Source of the DNA: Muribaculaceae bacterium | GTDB taxonomy: Bacteria; Bacteroidota; Bacteroidia; Bacteroidales; Muribaculaceae | Length of the DNA: 39,458 nucleotides | Assembly (NCBI GenBank): GCA_029060625.1 | Contig: JAIDTO010000319.1 | Coordinates: forward strand, 1 to 39,458 | Direction of reading: 5' to 3' | Shown: positions 28,282-38,700 of the stretch, one piece after another | Position numbering within the stretch: the stretch's first letter is position 1 | How the letters are laid out: every line of letters begins with the position of its first letter | Notes under the pieces: generated by a model | Told to the model about the DNA's origin: nothing | Seen by the model: the letters and a program-made list of their open reading frames with translations, nothing else | Database searches by the model: none | Program-made: the position numbers and the translations under genes

Positions 28282-28728
28282 TTAATCGTTACCCCCCGCT
28301 TTCTCCACCGCAAGGATGATCGACTCATAGCCCACGACCCTGACTTCCTCCCCGGGAAAGATCTGCATGTCACGCTTTGCAGACCTCACCTGCCACACAT
28401 CCCCGTCTATCCGCATACGAAGGCAATCCGGAGCCTCGAAGACTGTCCCGGTTCGCCCGATCAGCGCATCCATTCCCGTAGCCCCATGCTCTGATCCTTT
28501 ATTCAAAGCCTTCACAAGACGATGCCGCCAGCGATAGGTAGAGACATACAGCAATCCTGTAAAAGCCACAAATGTCACGATTGTCTCAAGCCATTCTCCC
28601 CCAAGAAAAGCCGCCACCATAGCGGCAAGCGCCCCGCTCCCCACATACAGGCATGTAGTGGACATCGTCAGCAACTCCGCGATCAAGAATCCCACCCCTA
28701 AAATCAACCAAAAGCTCCAAAGTCCCAT
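28282..28728 (-). CDS. NfeD-family protein
   Basis: 148 aa; TM helices then OB-fold-like LIGRTGTVFEAPDCLRMRIDGDVWQVRS...GEEVRVVGYESIILAVE; upstream of the SPFH gene on the same strand. Confidence 0.88.
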   Translation of the reverse strand: MGLWSFWLILGVGFLIAELLTMSTTCLYVGSGALAAMVAAFLGGEWLETIVTFVAFTGLLYVSTYRWRHRLVKALNKGSEHGATGMDALIGRTGTVFEAPDCLRMRIDGDVWQVRSAKRDMQIFPGEEVRVVGYESIILAVEKAGGND

Positions 28729-29033
28729 AAATACTTCATTTTTGTGTTTGTCTCACAAAGATAAGAAAATTCCCTCACATATGCAAAAACTCTGTGCAAT
28801 TTTATCCCCATGTTCCCACGGCTCTTGCATCATAATGGACTCTCATATTCGCGACGCGAAGCCAAATTCGCAAAACGCAAAACGCACAACGGAAAACACA
28901 AATCCAATACACAAAGTCAATCAAAAAATCCCACATTTTTTATATTTCATTACCAATTTAGCGAAAATTTTATTAACTTTGCATATCGGGAGATGAATTG
29001 GGGCTTTTTGAACTAAACCTAAAAATTAAGACA

Positions 29034-29825
29034 ATGGTTAATTTCTCACTTGAGGGTAAAGTTGCCCTCGTCACCGGTGGCGTCTACGGCATCGGTTTCG
29101 CTATCGCAAAAGCCTTCCACGAGGCTGGCGCACGCATCGTCTTCAACAGCAACACACAGTCAGGTGTAGATATGGGTTATGCCAACTATAAGGAAGCCGG
29201 CATCGACGCAAAAGGCTACCTCTGCGACGTCACTAAAGAAGAAGAAGTCCAGGCTATGGTGGCTGACATTGAAAAGAACATCGGCACTATCGATATCCTC
29301 GTGAATAACGCCGGCATCATCAAGCGCATCCCAATGACTGAAATGGACGTGAAGGATTTCCGCCAGGTTGTAGACATCGACCTCATCGGCCCGTTCATTT
29401 GCGCTAAGGCTGTCATCCCTGCCATGATCAAGAAAGGACACGGCAAGATCATCAACATCTGCTCGATGATGAGCGAACTCGGCCGCGAGACGGTAAGCGC
29501 ATACGCCGCTGCCAAGGGTGGACTCAAGATGCTCACCCGCAACATTTGCTCCGAATATGGAGAATACAACATCCAGTGCAACGCTATTGGCCCGGGCTAC
29601 ATCGCTACCCCACAGACTGCTCCTCTTCGTGAGAAACAGCCCGACGGAAGCCGCCACCCATTCGATCAGTTCATCATCGCCAAGACTCCGGCAGCACGCT
29701 GGGGTACTCCCGAAGACCTCATGGGTCCGGCTGTATTCCTCGCATCCGATGCTTCTGATTTCGTAAACGGTCACGTACTCTACGTCGACGGCGGCATCCT
29801 CGCATACATTGGCAAGCAGCCTTGA
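29034..29825 (+). CDS. SDR-family oxidoreductase, gluconate 5-dehydrogenase-like
   Basis: MVNFSLEGKVALVTGGVYGIGFAIAKAF; LVNNAGIIKRIPM; YAAAKGGLKMLTRN; start after TAACTTTG promoter-like motif at 28974. Confidence 0.9.
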   Translation: MVNFSLEGKVALVTGGVYGIGFAIAKAFHEAGARIVFNSNTQSGVDMGYANYKEAGIDAKGYLCDVTKEEEVQAMVADIEKNIGTIDILVNNAGIIKRIPMTEMDVKDFRQVVDIDLIGPFICAKAVIPAMIKKGHGKIINICSMMSELGRETVSAYAAAKGGLKMLTRNICSEYGEYNIQCNAIGPGYIATPQTAPLREKQPDGSRHPFDQFIIAKTPAARWGTPEDLMGPAVFLASDASDFVNGHVLYVDGGILAYIGKQP

Positions 29826-29826
29826 A

Positions 29827-31137
29827 ATGAACGAAGAATTTAAAGAAGTAGCTGAAAGCTACACCCTCCCGCAAGCCATCAAGGAAGCCCAAAGATGCCT
29901 CCACTGCAAGGTGCCGGGGTGCAAAAAGGGATGCCCTATAAGCAATGACATCCCTGACTGGATCGGAGAATTGGCCCACGGCAACTTCGGCAATGCTATA
30001 GAAATCATTCACAATCGCAGCAACCTTCCGGCTGTCTGCGGTCGTGTTTGTGCCCACGAACGCCAATGCGAAGGCAACTGCGTCCTCGCAAAGAAAGGGG
30101 AAGCTATACATATCGGCAAACTCGAACGCTTCGTGGCAGACTTCGACAGCGAGGCCGGCTGGAGCCACGAAAACATCCCTGAGAAGACTCGTGGACGCGT
30201 AGCCGTAATCGGTTCAGGACCGGCCGGACTGACAATCGCCGGCGATCTGTCTCGTCAGGGTTTCCATGTGGAAATTTTCGAGATGGGAATCGAGCCGGGC
30301 GGTGTCCTCATGTTCGGCATTCCGGAATACCGACTGCCGAAAGAAGTGGTGCGCCGTGAAATCAGGAAGATAGAGAATCTCGGAGTAAAGATCCACAACC
30401 GTACCACGATAGGACAAAACTACACCATCGACCGACTCTTCGATGAAGGATTCGACGCCATTTTTATGGGCACCGGCACAAGCCGTCCGAAAACACTCCA
30501 GATAGAAGGAGGCTCACATCCCGGAGTGCGCCAGGCTGTATGGTTTCTACGCCGTGTGAGCCTGTTCAATCAAGGTTTCATCTCGAAAGATGAAGTGGTG
30601 ATCGGAGATGGCGACAAAATTGCAGTGATCGGATGCGGCAACACCGCCATGGATGCTGCCAGATCCGCCCTACGGATGGGAGCCGCCGAAGTGTCAGTCA
30701 TCTACCACCGCGACATCGACCATATGTCGGCACTCCGCGCTGAGTATGATGAGGCTGTGGAAGAAGGCGTAAAGTTTTTGTGGAACACCAACGTCACTAA
30801 GGTGAATGGAGCCGAAGGGCTGCGCCTTGAGTCAATCGTGATCAATCAGGATGGTGAAGAGCGCGTGATGCCCGTCGACCGCGTCATAATGGCAGTCGGA
30901 TCAGCCCCGGCATCCAGGATAGTGGATTCCACCGAAGGCATTGAAGTCGATAGCCGAGGATATGTGTTGACCCGCGACAATCCCTACGGCATGACGACAC
31001 GCAAGGGGGTCTTCGCCGGAGGCGATGTCACCAACCGTCCTGCCACAGTGGTCCACGCTATGCAAGACGCCAAGAGAGTTGCGGAAAGCATAGCTCGCTA
31101 TATCGATGCCATCAAACTGATAGAATCTATAAGCTGA
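29827..31137 (+). CDS. NADPH-dependent glutamate synthase small subunit-like (GltD/GltA) oxidoreductase
   Basis: N-terminal Cys clusters CLHCKVPGCKKGCPI and CGRVCAHERQCEGNC; VAVIGSGPAGLTIAGDL; VAVIGCGNTAMDAARSALRMGA-type second Rossmann (IAVIGCGNTAMDAARSA). Confidence 0.93.
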   Translation: MNEEFKEVAESYTLPQAIKEAQRCLHCKVPGCKKGCPISNDIPDWIGELAHGNFGNAIEIIHNRSNLPAVCGRVCAHERQCEGNCVLAKKGEAIHIGKLERFVADFDSEAGWSHENIPEKTRGRVAVIGSGPAGLTIAGDLSRQGFHVEIFEMGIEPGGVLMFGIPEYRLPKEVVRREIRKIENLGVKIHNRTTIGQNYTIDRLFDEGFDAIFMGTGTSRPKTLQIEGGSHPGVRQAVWFLRRVSLFNQGFISKDEVVIGDGDKIAVIGCGNTAMDAARSALRMGAAEVSVIYHRDIDHMSALRAEYDEAVEEGVKFLWNTNVTKVNGAEGLRLESIVINQDGEERVMPVDRVIMAVGSAPASRIVDSTEGIEVDSRGYVLTRDNPYGMTTRKGVFAGGDVTNRPATVVHAMQDAKRVAESIARYIDAIKLIESIS

Positions 31138-31172
31138 AAAAAAGAAAGAGGCTCTCGCCTCTTTCTTTTTTT
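31137..31172. terminator. Bidirectional rho-independent terminator between convergent genes
   Basis: Perfect 16-bp stem AAAAAAAGAAAGAGGC-tctc-GCCTCTTTCTTTTTTT. Confidence 0.9.
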
Positions 31173-32073
31173 ACATAAGTTCTTTGTAATTGTCGAGCGT
31201 ACCGCGTAGTCTCTCGATGAGCATCACCTGAAGCTCCCTCGGCGATATCACCACCACATCCGGACCCATCGCCATCAGCTCGCTCACCAGCTCATAGTTA
31301 AGCTTCAACTCGTAGCGGAAGATCGAATAGAAGTCGTGCACCTCCTCTTTCTGTGTCCGGTGCAATGGAAGCGCTCGCAGATACTTTGCCCGCGTTGACG
31401 TGGTCTGTATCACTACCTCCCGCACCCCGGCACGCGAAGACGTCACTCCCACAATATTGCCGAAATAATCATCCATCCTTATTCCCGATGGCATCAGGAA
31501 CTCATTGTCTGTCACTTCCATCTCCGTGACGCGATCGAGGGCATACGTGCGGAGGCCTCCCCCGTTCTTCTTCCCGAACATATACCATCTCTGCTTATAG
31601 AGCTTCAGGAAATAAGGAGAGAACAGGATCCCCACCTCCGGCCGCGACCTTGCAAACCCGGCATAGGTAAACACAATCTTATGGTTCTGGCTCATTGCTG
31701 ACGAGACGATGGGAAGAAACTCCCTCGCTGAGGGAATTTCTTCTATCTCCACACGTCCCGAAGATGAGCCCAATTCTTGGATCGCACTCGTGGCGGCTGA
31801 ATTATTGAGTGTCCATTTGGCAAACTGCTTGACATAAGGTGATCCATCCGAATCAATCCAATAGTAGCCATCGGTAGTGCAGGATATCTCGATTCCGAAT
31901 GTCTCCTCTACGGCACGCCGCAACTTGTAGAACGTCCGGTCTGCCATCGGATTTCCACCGGAATATACGGTTTTCTTCTTCCAGAGATTATTCAGGTCTT
32001 TCTTTGATATCTTACCGTGTTTCAGGATCGTATCGACGATCCATATATAGATCGCTACTTTATCTTTTGCCAT
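31171..32073 (-). CDS. WYL-domain transcriptional regulator
   Basis: LKLYKQRWYMFGKKNGGGLRTYALDRVTEMEVTD; winged HTH-like N-terminus. Confidence 0.85.
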   Translation of the reverse strand: MAKDKVAIYIWIVDTILKHGKISKKDLNNLWKKKTVYSGGNPMADRTFYKLRRAVEETFGIEISCTTDGYYWIDSDGSPYVKQFAKWTLNNSAATSAIQELGSSSGRVEIEEIPSAREFLPIVSSAMSQNHKIVFTYAGFARSRPEVGILFSPYFLKLYKQRWYMFGKKNGGGLRTYALDRVTEMEVTDNEFLMPSGIRMDDYFGNIVGVTSSRAGVREVVIQTTSTRAKYLRALPLHRTQKEEVHDFYSIFRYELKLNYELVSELMAMGPDVVVISPRELQVMLIERLRGTLDNYKELM

Positions 32074-32079
32074 TGCGCA

Positions 32080-34794
32080 TCAAATGAATATTTTGACAGG
32101 CTTCATGCCCTTCACCGAAATGATGTATACTCCCTTGGATAAGGTGAAGCCTACGCTGCCTGCCACCGGAGCCTCTGAATGTACCAGACGCCCTGAAAGG
32201 TCGTAGACATTCACTCCTTGCTTTCCGTCAAGCCCGTTGACTGTCACTGCATCCCCGTTGACCTCAACGTCGGGTGCAGCCAAGCCGCTGATTTCTTCTA
32301 CCGCGTCCGGATTGGCATCCACATATTGTTCTATCAGGATGTCATGGAAGTTTATGCCCTTGTCGTTGATGGAAGCCCTGTCTATGCGGATATTGCAGAG
32401 ATCATTGCCTTCATATACATGCGTGAACTTATAGGTCTTCTTCTCCGCCGACTTGAATTTTAAAGTAGCCAAGTCATCATCCTCATTTATGATTCCATCT
32501 CCGTTTACGTCTGTTCCCGTGCTCAGCTTCACCGACTGTGAGCTCTTGTCGGAATTGCCGCAATAAAGCGTGATTTTCCAAGGACCCTGAATATCGTCAA
32601 TCTGAATGTAGCATGTGCCTACTTTTCCTTGCTTTCCGATGAATCCCACTGCATTCTTGGAGGCTCCGTTGTCTTCCGACGAGTATACGGCATATGGCGA
32701 AAGATTACCGAACGCCACAAGGCGTCCGCCATCGGTTCCAAGCTTCATGTTGTCAAATTCCACTTCATCCTTTACCCCTTTCATAATATCGGCCTGGTTG
32801 CCTGAGATGATTGTGCCCCATTCGGAAGAGCCGAACGATGCCGGGGTAGTATGGAAATCTGTATAGAAGAGCGTGCCGCCACTGACGGTCTGGAAGCTCC
32901 ACACCTCTCCTTCAGTGACACCGGTATTATTGACGGCATCCACTCGCCAGTAGTATGTGGCGTTTGCCTCCAGAGACTCCGGGGTGAACTCCGGTTCTAT
33001 CAGGTCAGACGCCACTTCTTCCATGGCATCAGCGGATGTTCCCAAATAGACATTGTAGGATAACGAGCCGAAATAGTCTTTCGTCGGATTATTCCATTTC
33101 AGCACCACATCGAGCACTTTCTCTTCAGATCCTTCCTTCGGGGCTACCAATACTGATTGCTCCGGACTGAATGGCTCGGATGTCATCGTCTGGAGTGCCG
33201 GAGACTCTACCGATCTCATGCCGTTCTCACCCGAGGCATACACCCTGAAATAATATTGCTTATTCTCCTCGAGTCCGGCGATCCTGCAAGAAGTCTCCCC
33301 GGCTGCCGCCAGGCCTGCTTCTTCATATGAATTGCCGTCAGTCGACATCTCCACCACGAAGCCGGTCTCATCATCCGAATTATCTGTCCAGGCGAGGGTG
33401 ATTGCATCCTTTTCATTCTTGATTGCCTTAAGGTCGGTCGGATTTTTTATATATGGATATGCAGCCTCAATGCTGAAAACATAATTCTCTATATTCGCAT
33501 ATCCGTTTTCTGCGATAGCGGCAGCGTCAGACGCATCCTTTGGATCAAGTCCGTTGGCGGTCTCCCATTCATCAGGTATTCCGTCCCCGTCCGTGTCAAG
33601 GGGTTTGTATCCTCCGAAAAGTCTGCCTGTCCCTTTATGTGGGAGTGACTTCTCTGTAGTGATGCCGCCTGTAGTCCCGAAGCTGCCGAATGAAGACAGT
33701 TCATCAATCAGGTACTGATCCACTTCGTCTCTGACAGGAAGGGATGCGCCACCATATGACAGTACATACTCAAGTGCCTCCGGAGCCGTCATCTTTCCGG
33801 CTATCTCCGGCACGCCTTTGGGAGCACCGCGGCTTACGAGATCTGCCTTGGCATTCACTCTTGCACCTCCCGACTTGGCGTACTCCTCGTCAGACATTTC
33901 ATGTCCGTCAAGCACCCCGTCTATATTGGAATCATACCAGTTTCCCTCTGCAAAATACTTGAAGTTGCCGTTACCTCCTACGAGAGGATACGCCGCCTGC
34001 TTCCACGGACCGGTAATCCAATAATTGCCGGAAATCTCTGCCCAGGAATCTCCTGCGCTGTCGCCACCCATATTGTAGGCGGCTTCCTTTCCCCAGTTAT
34101 AGGAAACGTTATTTACAAACTGATTCAGCCCCTTCACCTTGGGATTGCGCGTAGCGTTCTCGATATAAAGATTTCTGAAAAGCGTCACTCCGTTATCTGT
34201 CTGAATCAGTCCGCCGCAGGAATGAGGTTGCAGACCTTGCCCGATGATTGAATTCTGGATGGTGACATTCGAAGGGCCGTTCCCCTTGTCATTGCTGCTG
34301 ACTGAGAAATTCTCGTCACGCCCCCAGAGCACAGACATATGGTCGAAAATCATGTCATGTCCTGAAGCCACGCCGGCAGCATCCTTTCCGCTGTCGCCGT
34401 TCACGCCCATTCGTACACGCAGATAGCGCACTATGATATTGTTGGCATTTGAGAATGAGACTCCATTGCCATACACTTGGATTCCTTCCCCCGGGGCTGT
34501 CTGTCCAAGGATAGTAAGATTGTTCTTAAAGACCAGGCGGCTTTTCAGATTGATCACACCCGAAACGTCAAACACCACAATCCTGTTTGGTTTCGACACA
34601 GCGTCACGAAGCGAACCCGTCCCGCTGTCATTAAGGTTGGTGACATGATAGATCTCGCCACCGCGACCCCCCGTGGCAAAGCGCCCGAAGCCCTCCGCGC
34701 CTGGAAAAGCGAGCAGGGCATCCTGTGCGCTCATAGAGGCAGCAGTAAGCAGCATTCCTCCTATTCCAATGTATCTTAGCAAATTATTCTTCAT
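32080..34794 (-). CDS. Secreted pectate lyase (PL1-like) with Fn3 modules and C-terminal Por-type sorting signal
   Basis: AFPGAEGFGRFATGGRGGEIYHVTNLNDSGTGSLRDAV; NNIIVRYLRVRMG; DTDGDGIPDEWETANGLDP; C-terminal VNVYDLSGRLVHSE...LSKGVYIISVKGMKPVKIFI. Confidence 0.9.
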   Translation of the reverse strand: MKNNLLRYIGIGGMLLTAASMSAQDALLAFPGAEGFGRFATGGRGGEIYHVTNLNDSGTGSLRDAVSKPNRIVVFDVSGVINLKSRLVFKNNLTILGQTAPGEGIQVYGNGVSFSNANNIIVRYLRVRMGVNGDSGKDAAGVASGHDMIFDHMSVLWGRDENFSVSSNDKGNGPSNVTIQNSIIGQGLQPHSCGGLIQTDNGVTLFRNLYIENATRNPKVKGLNQFVNNVSYNWGKEAAYNMGGDSAGDSWAEISGNYWITGPWKQAAYPLVGGNGNFKYFAEGNWYDSNIDGVLDGHEMSDEEYAKSGGARVNAKADLVSRGAPKGVPEIAGKMTAPEALEYVLSYGGASLPVRDEVDQYLIDELSSFGSFGTTGGITTEKSLPHKGTGRLFGGYKPLDTDGDGIPDEWETANGLDPKDASDAAAIAENGYANIENYVFSIEAAYPYIKNPTDLKAIKNEKDAITLAWTDNSDDETGFVVEMSTDGNSYEEAGLAAAGETSCRIAGLEENKQYYFRVYASGENGMRSVESPALQTMTSEPFSPEQSVLVAPKEGSEEKVLDVVLKWNNPTKDYFGSLSYNVYLGTSADAMEEVASDLIEPEFTPESLEANATYYWRVDAVNNTGVTEGEVWSFQTVSGGTLFYTDFHTTPASFGSSEWGTIISGNQADIMKGVKDEVEFDNMKLGTDGGRLVAFGNLSPYAVYSSEDNGASKNAVGFIGKQGKVGTCYIQIDDIQGPWKITLYCGNSDKSSQSVKLSTGTDVNGDGIINEDDDLATLKFKSAEKKTYKFTHVYEGNDLCNIRIDRASINDKGINFHDILIEQYVDANPDAVEEISGLAAPDVEVNGDAVTVNGLDGKQGVNVYDLSGRLVHSEAPVAGSVGFTLSKGVYIISVKGMKPVKIFI

Positions 34795-34830
34795 GATGCA
34801 AAATATATTAAGTATATTTAAGAGTTAGAA

Positions 34831-35040
34831 ATTCATCGTTAATGGCCGATCGCTAATCATTGATAGTTAATCATTTATCATTTATCATTTATCATTGATC
34901 ATTGATCGTTGCCCGTTGATCATTAATCATTTATCATTTATCATTTATCATTAATCATTGATCATTAATCATTGATCGTTGCCCGTTGATCATTTATCAT
35001 TTATCATTTATCATTTATCATTAATCATTGATCGTCGCCC
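34831..35040. repeat. 30-unit heptamer array, consensus RTTDATC
   Basis: Unbroken 7-bp register (attcatc gttaatg gccgatc gctaatc attgata gttaatc atttatc x3 attgatc x2 gttgccc gttgatc attaatc atttatc x3 ...); attgatcgttgcccgttgat recurs at 34901 and 34971 (70 bp). Confidence 0.9.
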
Positions 35041-35764
35041 TTTGGTACCAAAACTGTGGAGTGAGCATCAAGTCAGCAAACTCCGCCAGACCCATCCCCT
35101 CCGGCACATTCCTTTCCCCCTCCGGAAGCAACGCGTCACACTCCTTGGCTATCTCCTCCAGCGGAAGATATGAAAACGAATCCGGATACATCTCTAGCTG
35201 CTGGGCAATGGTCATGGCTGCCTTTTCATCTCCAAACAATGCTCCTCGAAGAAGCATGTCCTCCCCTCGCTTCGAGTCGTATGGAAGCCCCCGACCCATC
35301 AGCATTGCTGTCCCTGCGAGTGATGATGCCTTTGCCATCGTCTTCCTGTCCGGCAATGCATCCCCGAGCACTTCATCCTTATCATTAAGAATCAGTTCCA
35401 TGTAATTAAGGGCAGCCGCCGGCAATCCTTGATCAGCGGCACGTTCATACCATCGGAAAGCCCCTTTGACATCCTTTTCTGCAAACTCTCCATGCTGCAT
35501 AAGCCAACCTATATTGTTCGCCGCCTTGGCATCTCCTTCCCATGCGGCAGACATCATCATGTCATAGCCTCGCTGACGATCGTCGGGCAAAGAATCGCGC
35601 ATAAAAAGCATATATCCCTCCATCGCCGACTCCGCCACTTCCTCCGGTGAAGATGCCCATGATCTTCCGATGCAGCCAAGGACTATTCCTAATATTAGCA
35701 ATCTTATCATTTTCATACTGCAAATATAATGAATTTTATCCTTATGACCAACTGATTTTCTCAA
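35021..35764 (-). CDS. Sel1/TPR-repeat secreted protein
   Basis: RQRGYDMMMSAAWEGDAKAANNIGWLMQHGEFAEKDVKGAFRWYERAADQGLPAAALNYM. Confidence 0.85.
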   Translation of the reverse strand: MRKSVGHKDKIHYICSMKMIRLLILGIVLGCIGRSWASSPEEVAESAMEGYMLFMRDSLPDDRQRGYDMMMSAAWEGDAKAANNIGWLMQHGEFAEKDVKGAFRWYERAADQGLPAAALNYMELILNDKDEVLGDALPDRKTMAKASSLAGTAMLMGRGLPYDSKRGEDMLLRGALFGDEKAAMTIAQQLEMYPDSFSYLPLEEIAKECDALLPEGERNVPEGMGLAEFADLMLTPQFWYQRATIND

Positions 35765-35779
35765 CCATCAAGCTTTAAA

Positions 35780-38700
35780 TCAAAAAATCCACCATCTTTT
35801 TTTCTTCTTTTTATCCTTTTTCTTATCTCCTGACCCTTTAACGGAAGCTCTACGGTCGTTGCTATTGACTCCGGATCCTTCGCCGACGGCATTCGGTTGA
35901 AGCACCCCTTCCTTTATCAGCCGGAGCGAATCCTCTGCGCTTAATCCCGCTTCCGGAAGCGCATCAAAACCCGCGGGCATCGCTATCTGCAACTTTGCAA
36001 ACTGAGAATTTCTCACTCCTCTCTTGAATACGTTTTCTATCTGGTCTACAAGGTTTATTCGTGCATTATTCACAATGTCGGTGCTCTCGACTACAGTATT
36101 TTCATTGAATTTTGCACCCCCGAAACGCACCTTGTATTTCTTGGGATTTCCCTTTACCGTAATGCCGAATTTGAAAGGTATCGGCGATTTCAACACCGAC
36201 AGATGATAGTCAAAATCCATGTCAAGGTTATTGTAGCCGTAGATCCCCAGACGATAGCGGTCTATGTCGAATGCGAAGGGGTAGACGCGCATCAGCCCGT
36301 CGGCTACGGTCATCTCCACATTCAGGCTATGTATCGTATTGTCTGCTTTGTTTTTGAATCCAAGCCATTTGCCCAATGTCCGGTACTTTTCCGGGTCTAT
36401 GAAGGCAAGATTGTCGCCCGTGATCTTTATGGCTGCATTTAGGGAAGGAAGGGAGATGTTCATTCCGGAATCTATGCGGCAGGTTGCAGCGATATCTGCT
36501 CCGATATAGCCGGAAAAGTCATGCATCAAGGGTGTGATGGAATCTATGGCAGGCACGAGCTTCACAAACTTTGCGATATTGAAATCCTTGACGTCCAATC
36601 CGAATCCGAAACGCATGTCAGTTGCCTTGGGAGCTGAATAAAGGGCTGAAAGCGACAGGTTGCCGACATCGGAATTTGTTTTCATGTCATGTATGCTTAC
36701 GCCACCGTCGTAAATGAGGAAATCCCCACCCATATTGAGCAAATCGACATCGCTATATAGCAGGTGTCGTGCATCGAGCCGCAGATTGGCATCTATATTG
36801 ACAGGGATAAGGACGGGAGATGACCGTCCCGGACCTTTCTTCGAAAGTGCATTCAGCTTTGACTGCAACGTGGCATCATCGTCGGCGGTCAATTTCTTAA
36901 TCTTCCCATGTTTCCTGTCTGACACATAGGAAGCTCCCGTGAATACTGAGGCTGCAAGCTCATTGATGTCTATAGTGTCACTCAGCAATGACAAATTCCC
37001 CTTGAGGTCATTCTTGACTCCGGCTGTGAGAGCGCGACGCACATTTGATATTAGCCCCGACATTGTGATGTCCGACCGCCCTGCCTCAACTGAAATATTG
37101 GATATATTGACAGAGTCATTGTCAAATGTCAGAGCCACTCTCGATATTCTGGTATGCAGTGGGAAAATGGGTGTGAGGAGGCTGGCATTGCTTGTGTTGA
37201 CAGAGCCCCCGATTTTCCACTCGTTGAGGAAACGCCTGAATTGAGGGGTGAGATTCCAAACAAGCACTTCCTCATCCTGAGCACCGACGTCGCCATATAC
37301 TCTTCGGGTGCGCTTCCGGTGTTTCCGCGTGTAGTAGACGTATTTATATACATCTTTCGGAGCTATGTAAGAATATTCCCTATGGGCTGCTCTCTTCTTC
37401 TTTACCGCTTGCTTGGTTTTTGCTGCAGCCGACGTTTTATATAAGGAGGCGTTCACCTTTGTGTCTCGCAAGATCACCCTGTCGGAAAGGCTTCCTGCAG
37501 AGACATTTCCGATATTGAGGCTGGCGATGATTTCAGGAATGTTTCCGCTCCTTTTTGTCCCCTTTAAGCTGACCGTGCCTCCGATATTGCGTATCTTTGC
37601 CCCTGCACTGTCTGTGATGGAGATGATATTGAACCGCCCCACTTTCAGGTCGCCGGATATAGGCACCATGCGGGCGCTGTCTCCCCTGTTTCGCCCCGAA
37701 GTGTCCATTCCCGCATCCAGGCTTATGCTTCCTAAAGCCAAATCCACTCCGCTTACGAGGATCGTGGCAGTGTCCACCGCTACCTTTGTCTTAAGCAACG
37801 GCATGTTATCGACAATCCGCTTTGAGTCAAGGTCAATCCTGGCATTCCCTATCTCCACCATCTTGCTCGTGTCGGCTGATAAGAAATAAACGTCTTTTGC
37901 AGTCACGGAGCCATCGGCAACGAGCCTGTGAAGGTGCTCCGGCTTGAACATCGACACGCTCCCTTTGGCATTCAGGTCAGCCGTGACCACTCCGGAAAGA
38001 TATCCGGCTATCTTTTCCAGCACTATAGGAGGAAGATCTCTGAAATCAACTTTCCCTTCAATATTCGCGTCAAATGAGGGGTCGGATATGGGCGTGGCTA
38101 CGAAAGCTGACGCTTTCAGCTGTGTTCCCGGTCCGGCTACCGTAAGTTGCTGCAAATCTACAGTCGTTTTGTCCGGAAGGTTAATCTCAGTATTGATGGC
38201 TGCCTCTAAAGTTATATCTTTCAGATGAGCTTTGCCATAATTTAATGCTGATGTGGGGATGGCGATATTGATCTTTGCTGCCGGCAGTGTGTCCATGGCA
38301 AGATTCATCGGTTGCAGAAGTTCAAGCCGTCCCCCTATGGTGGCATCCGTCGAGAAATATGGATCATAAAGCCCGTGTTCCCGGCGGATTGAATCAGGAA
38401 GTATGGTAAGCAGATCTGAAATGGCCACCGGTTTCAGTTCCACACTCCCTTTCCTTATGATCGGGCTTTCTGTCAAGTCTATTTCCCCTGCTACGACTGC
38501 ACGTATGAAGGCACCCCGGAGCTCCATCTCGTCCATTGCCACTACACCCGGCTCCGATGGATTCCAATATACCTTGCCGTTGACTCCGAAACTTATCTTG
38601 TCAAGATTTGTAATCAAAGTCGCTTTTGGAGAAGTTACGTTCCCGTTGATTTTCAGACGGTACGTTGGTTGCTCGTTCCCGTCTAATGCCGCATCTGTCA

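Noticed and set aside
29160-29774. 204-aa minus-strand ORF opposite the SDR gene
   Set aside because: Shadow ORF; the + strand has all SDR motifs.
34831-35040. CRISPR array
   Set aside because: No repeat-spacer alternation of CRISPR size and no cas genes; it is a continuous 7-bp register array.
37413-37889. 158-aa plus-strand ORF inside the AsmA-like gene
   Set aside because: Antisense of a long continuous 1180-aa frame; no recognisable motifs.
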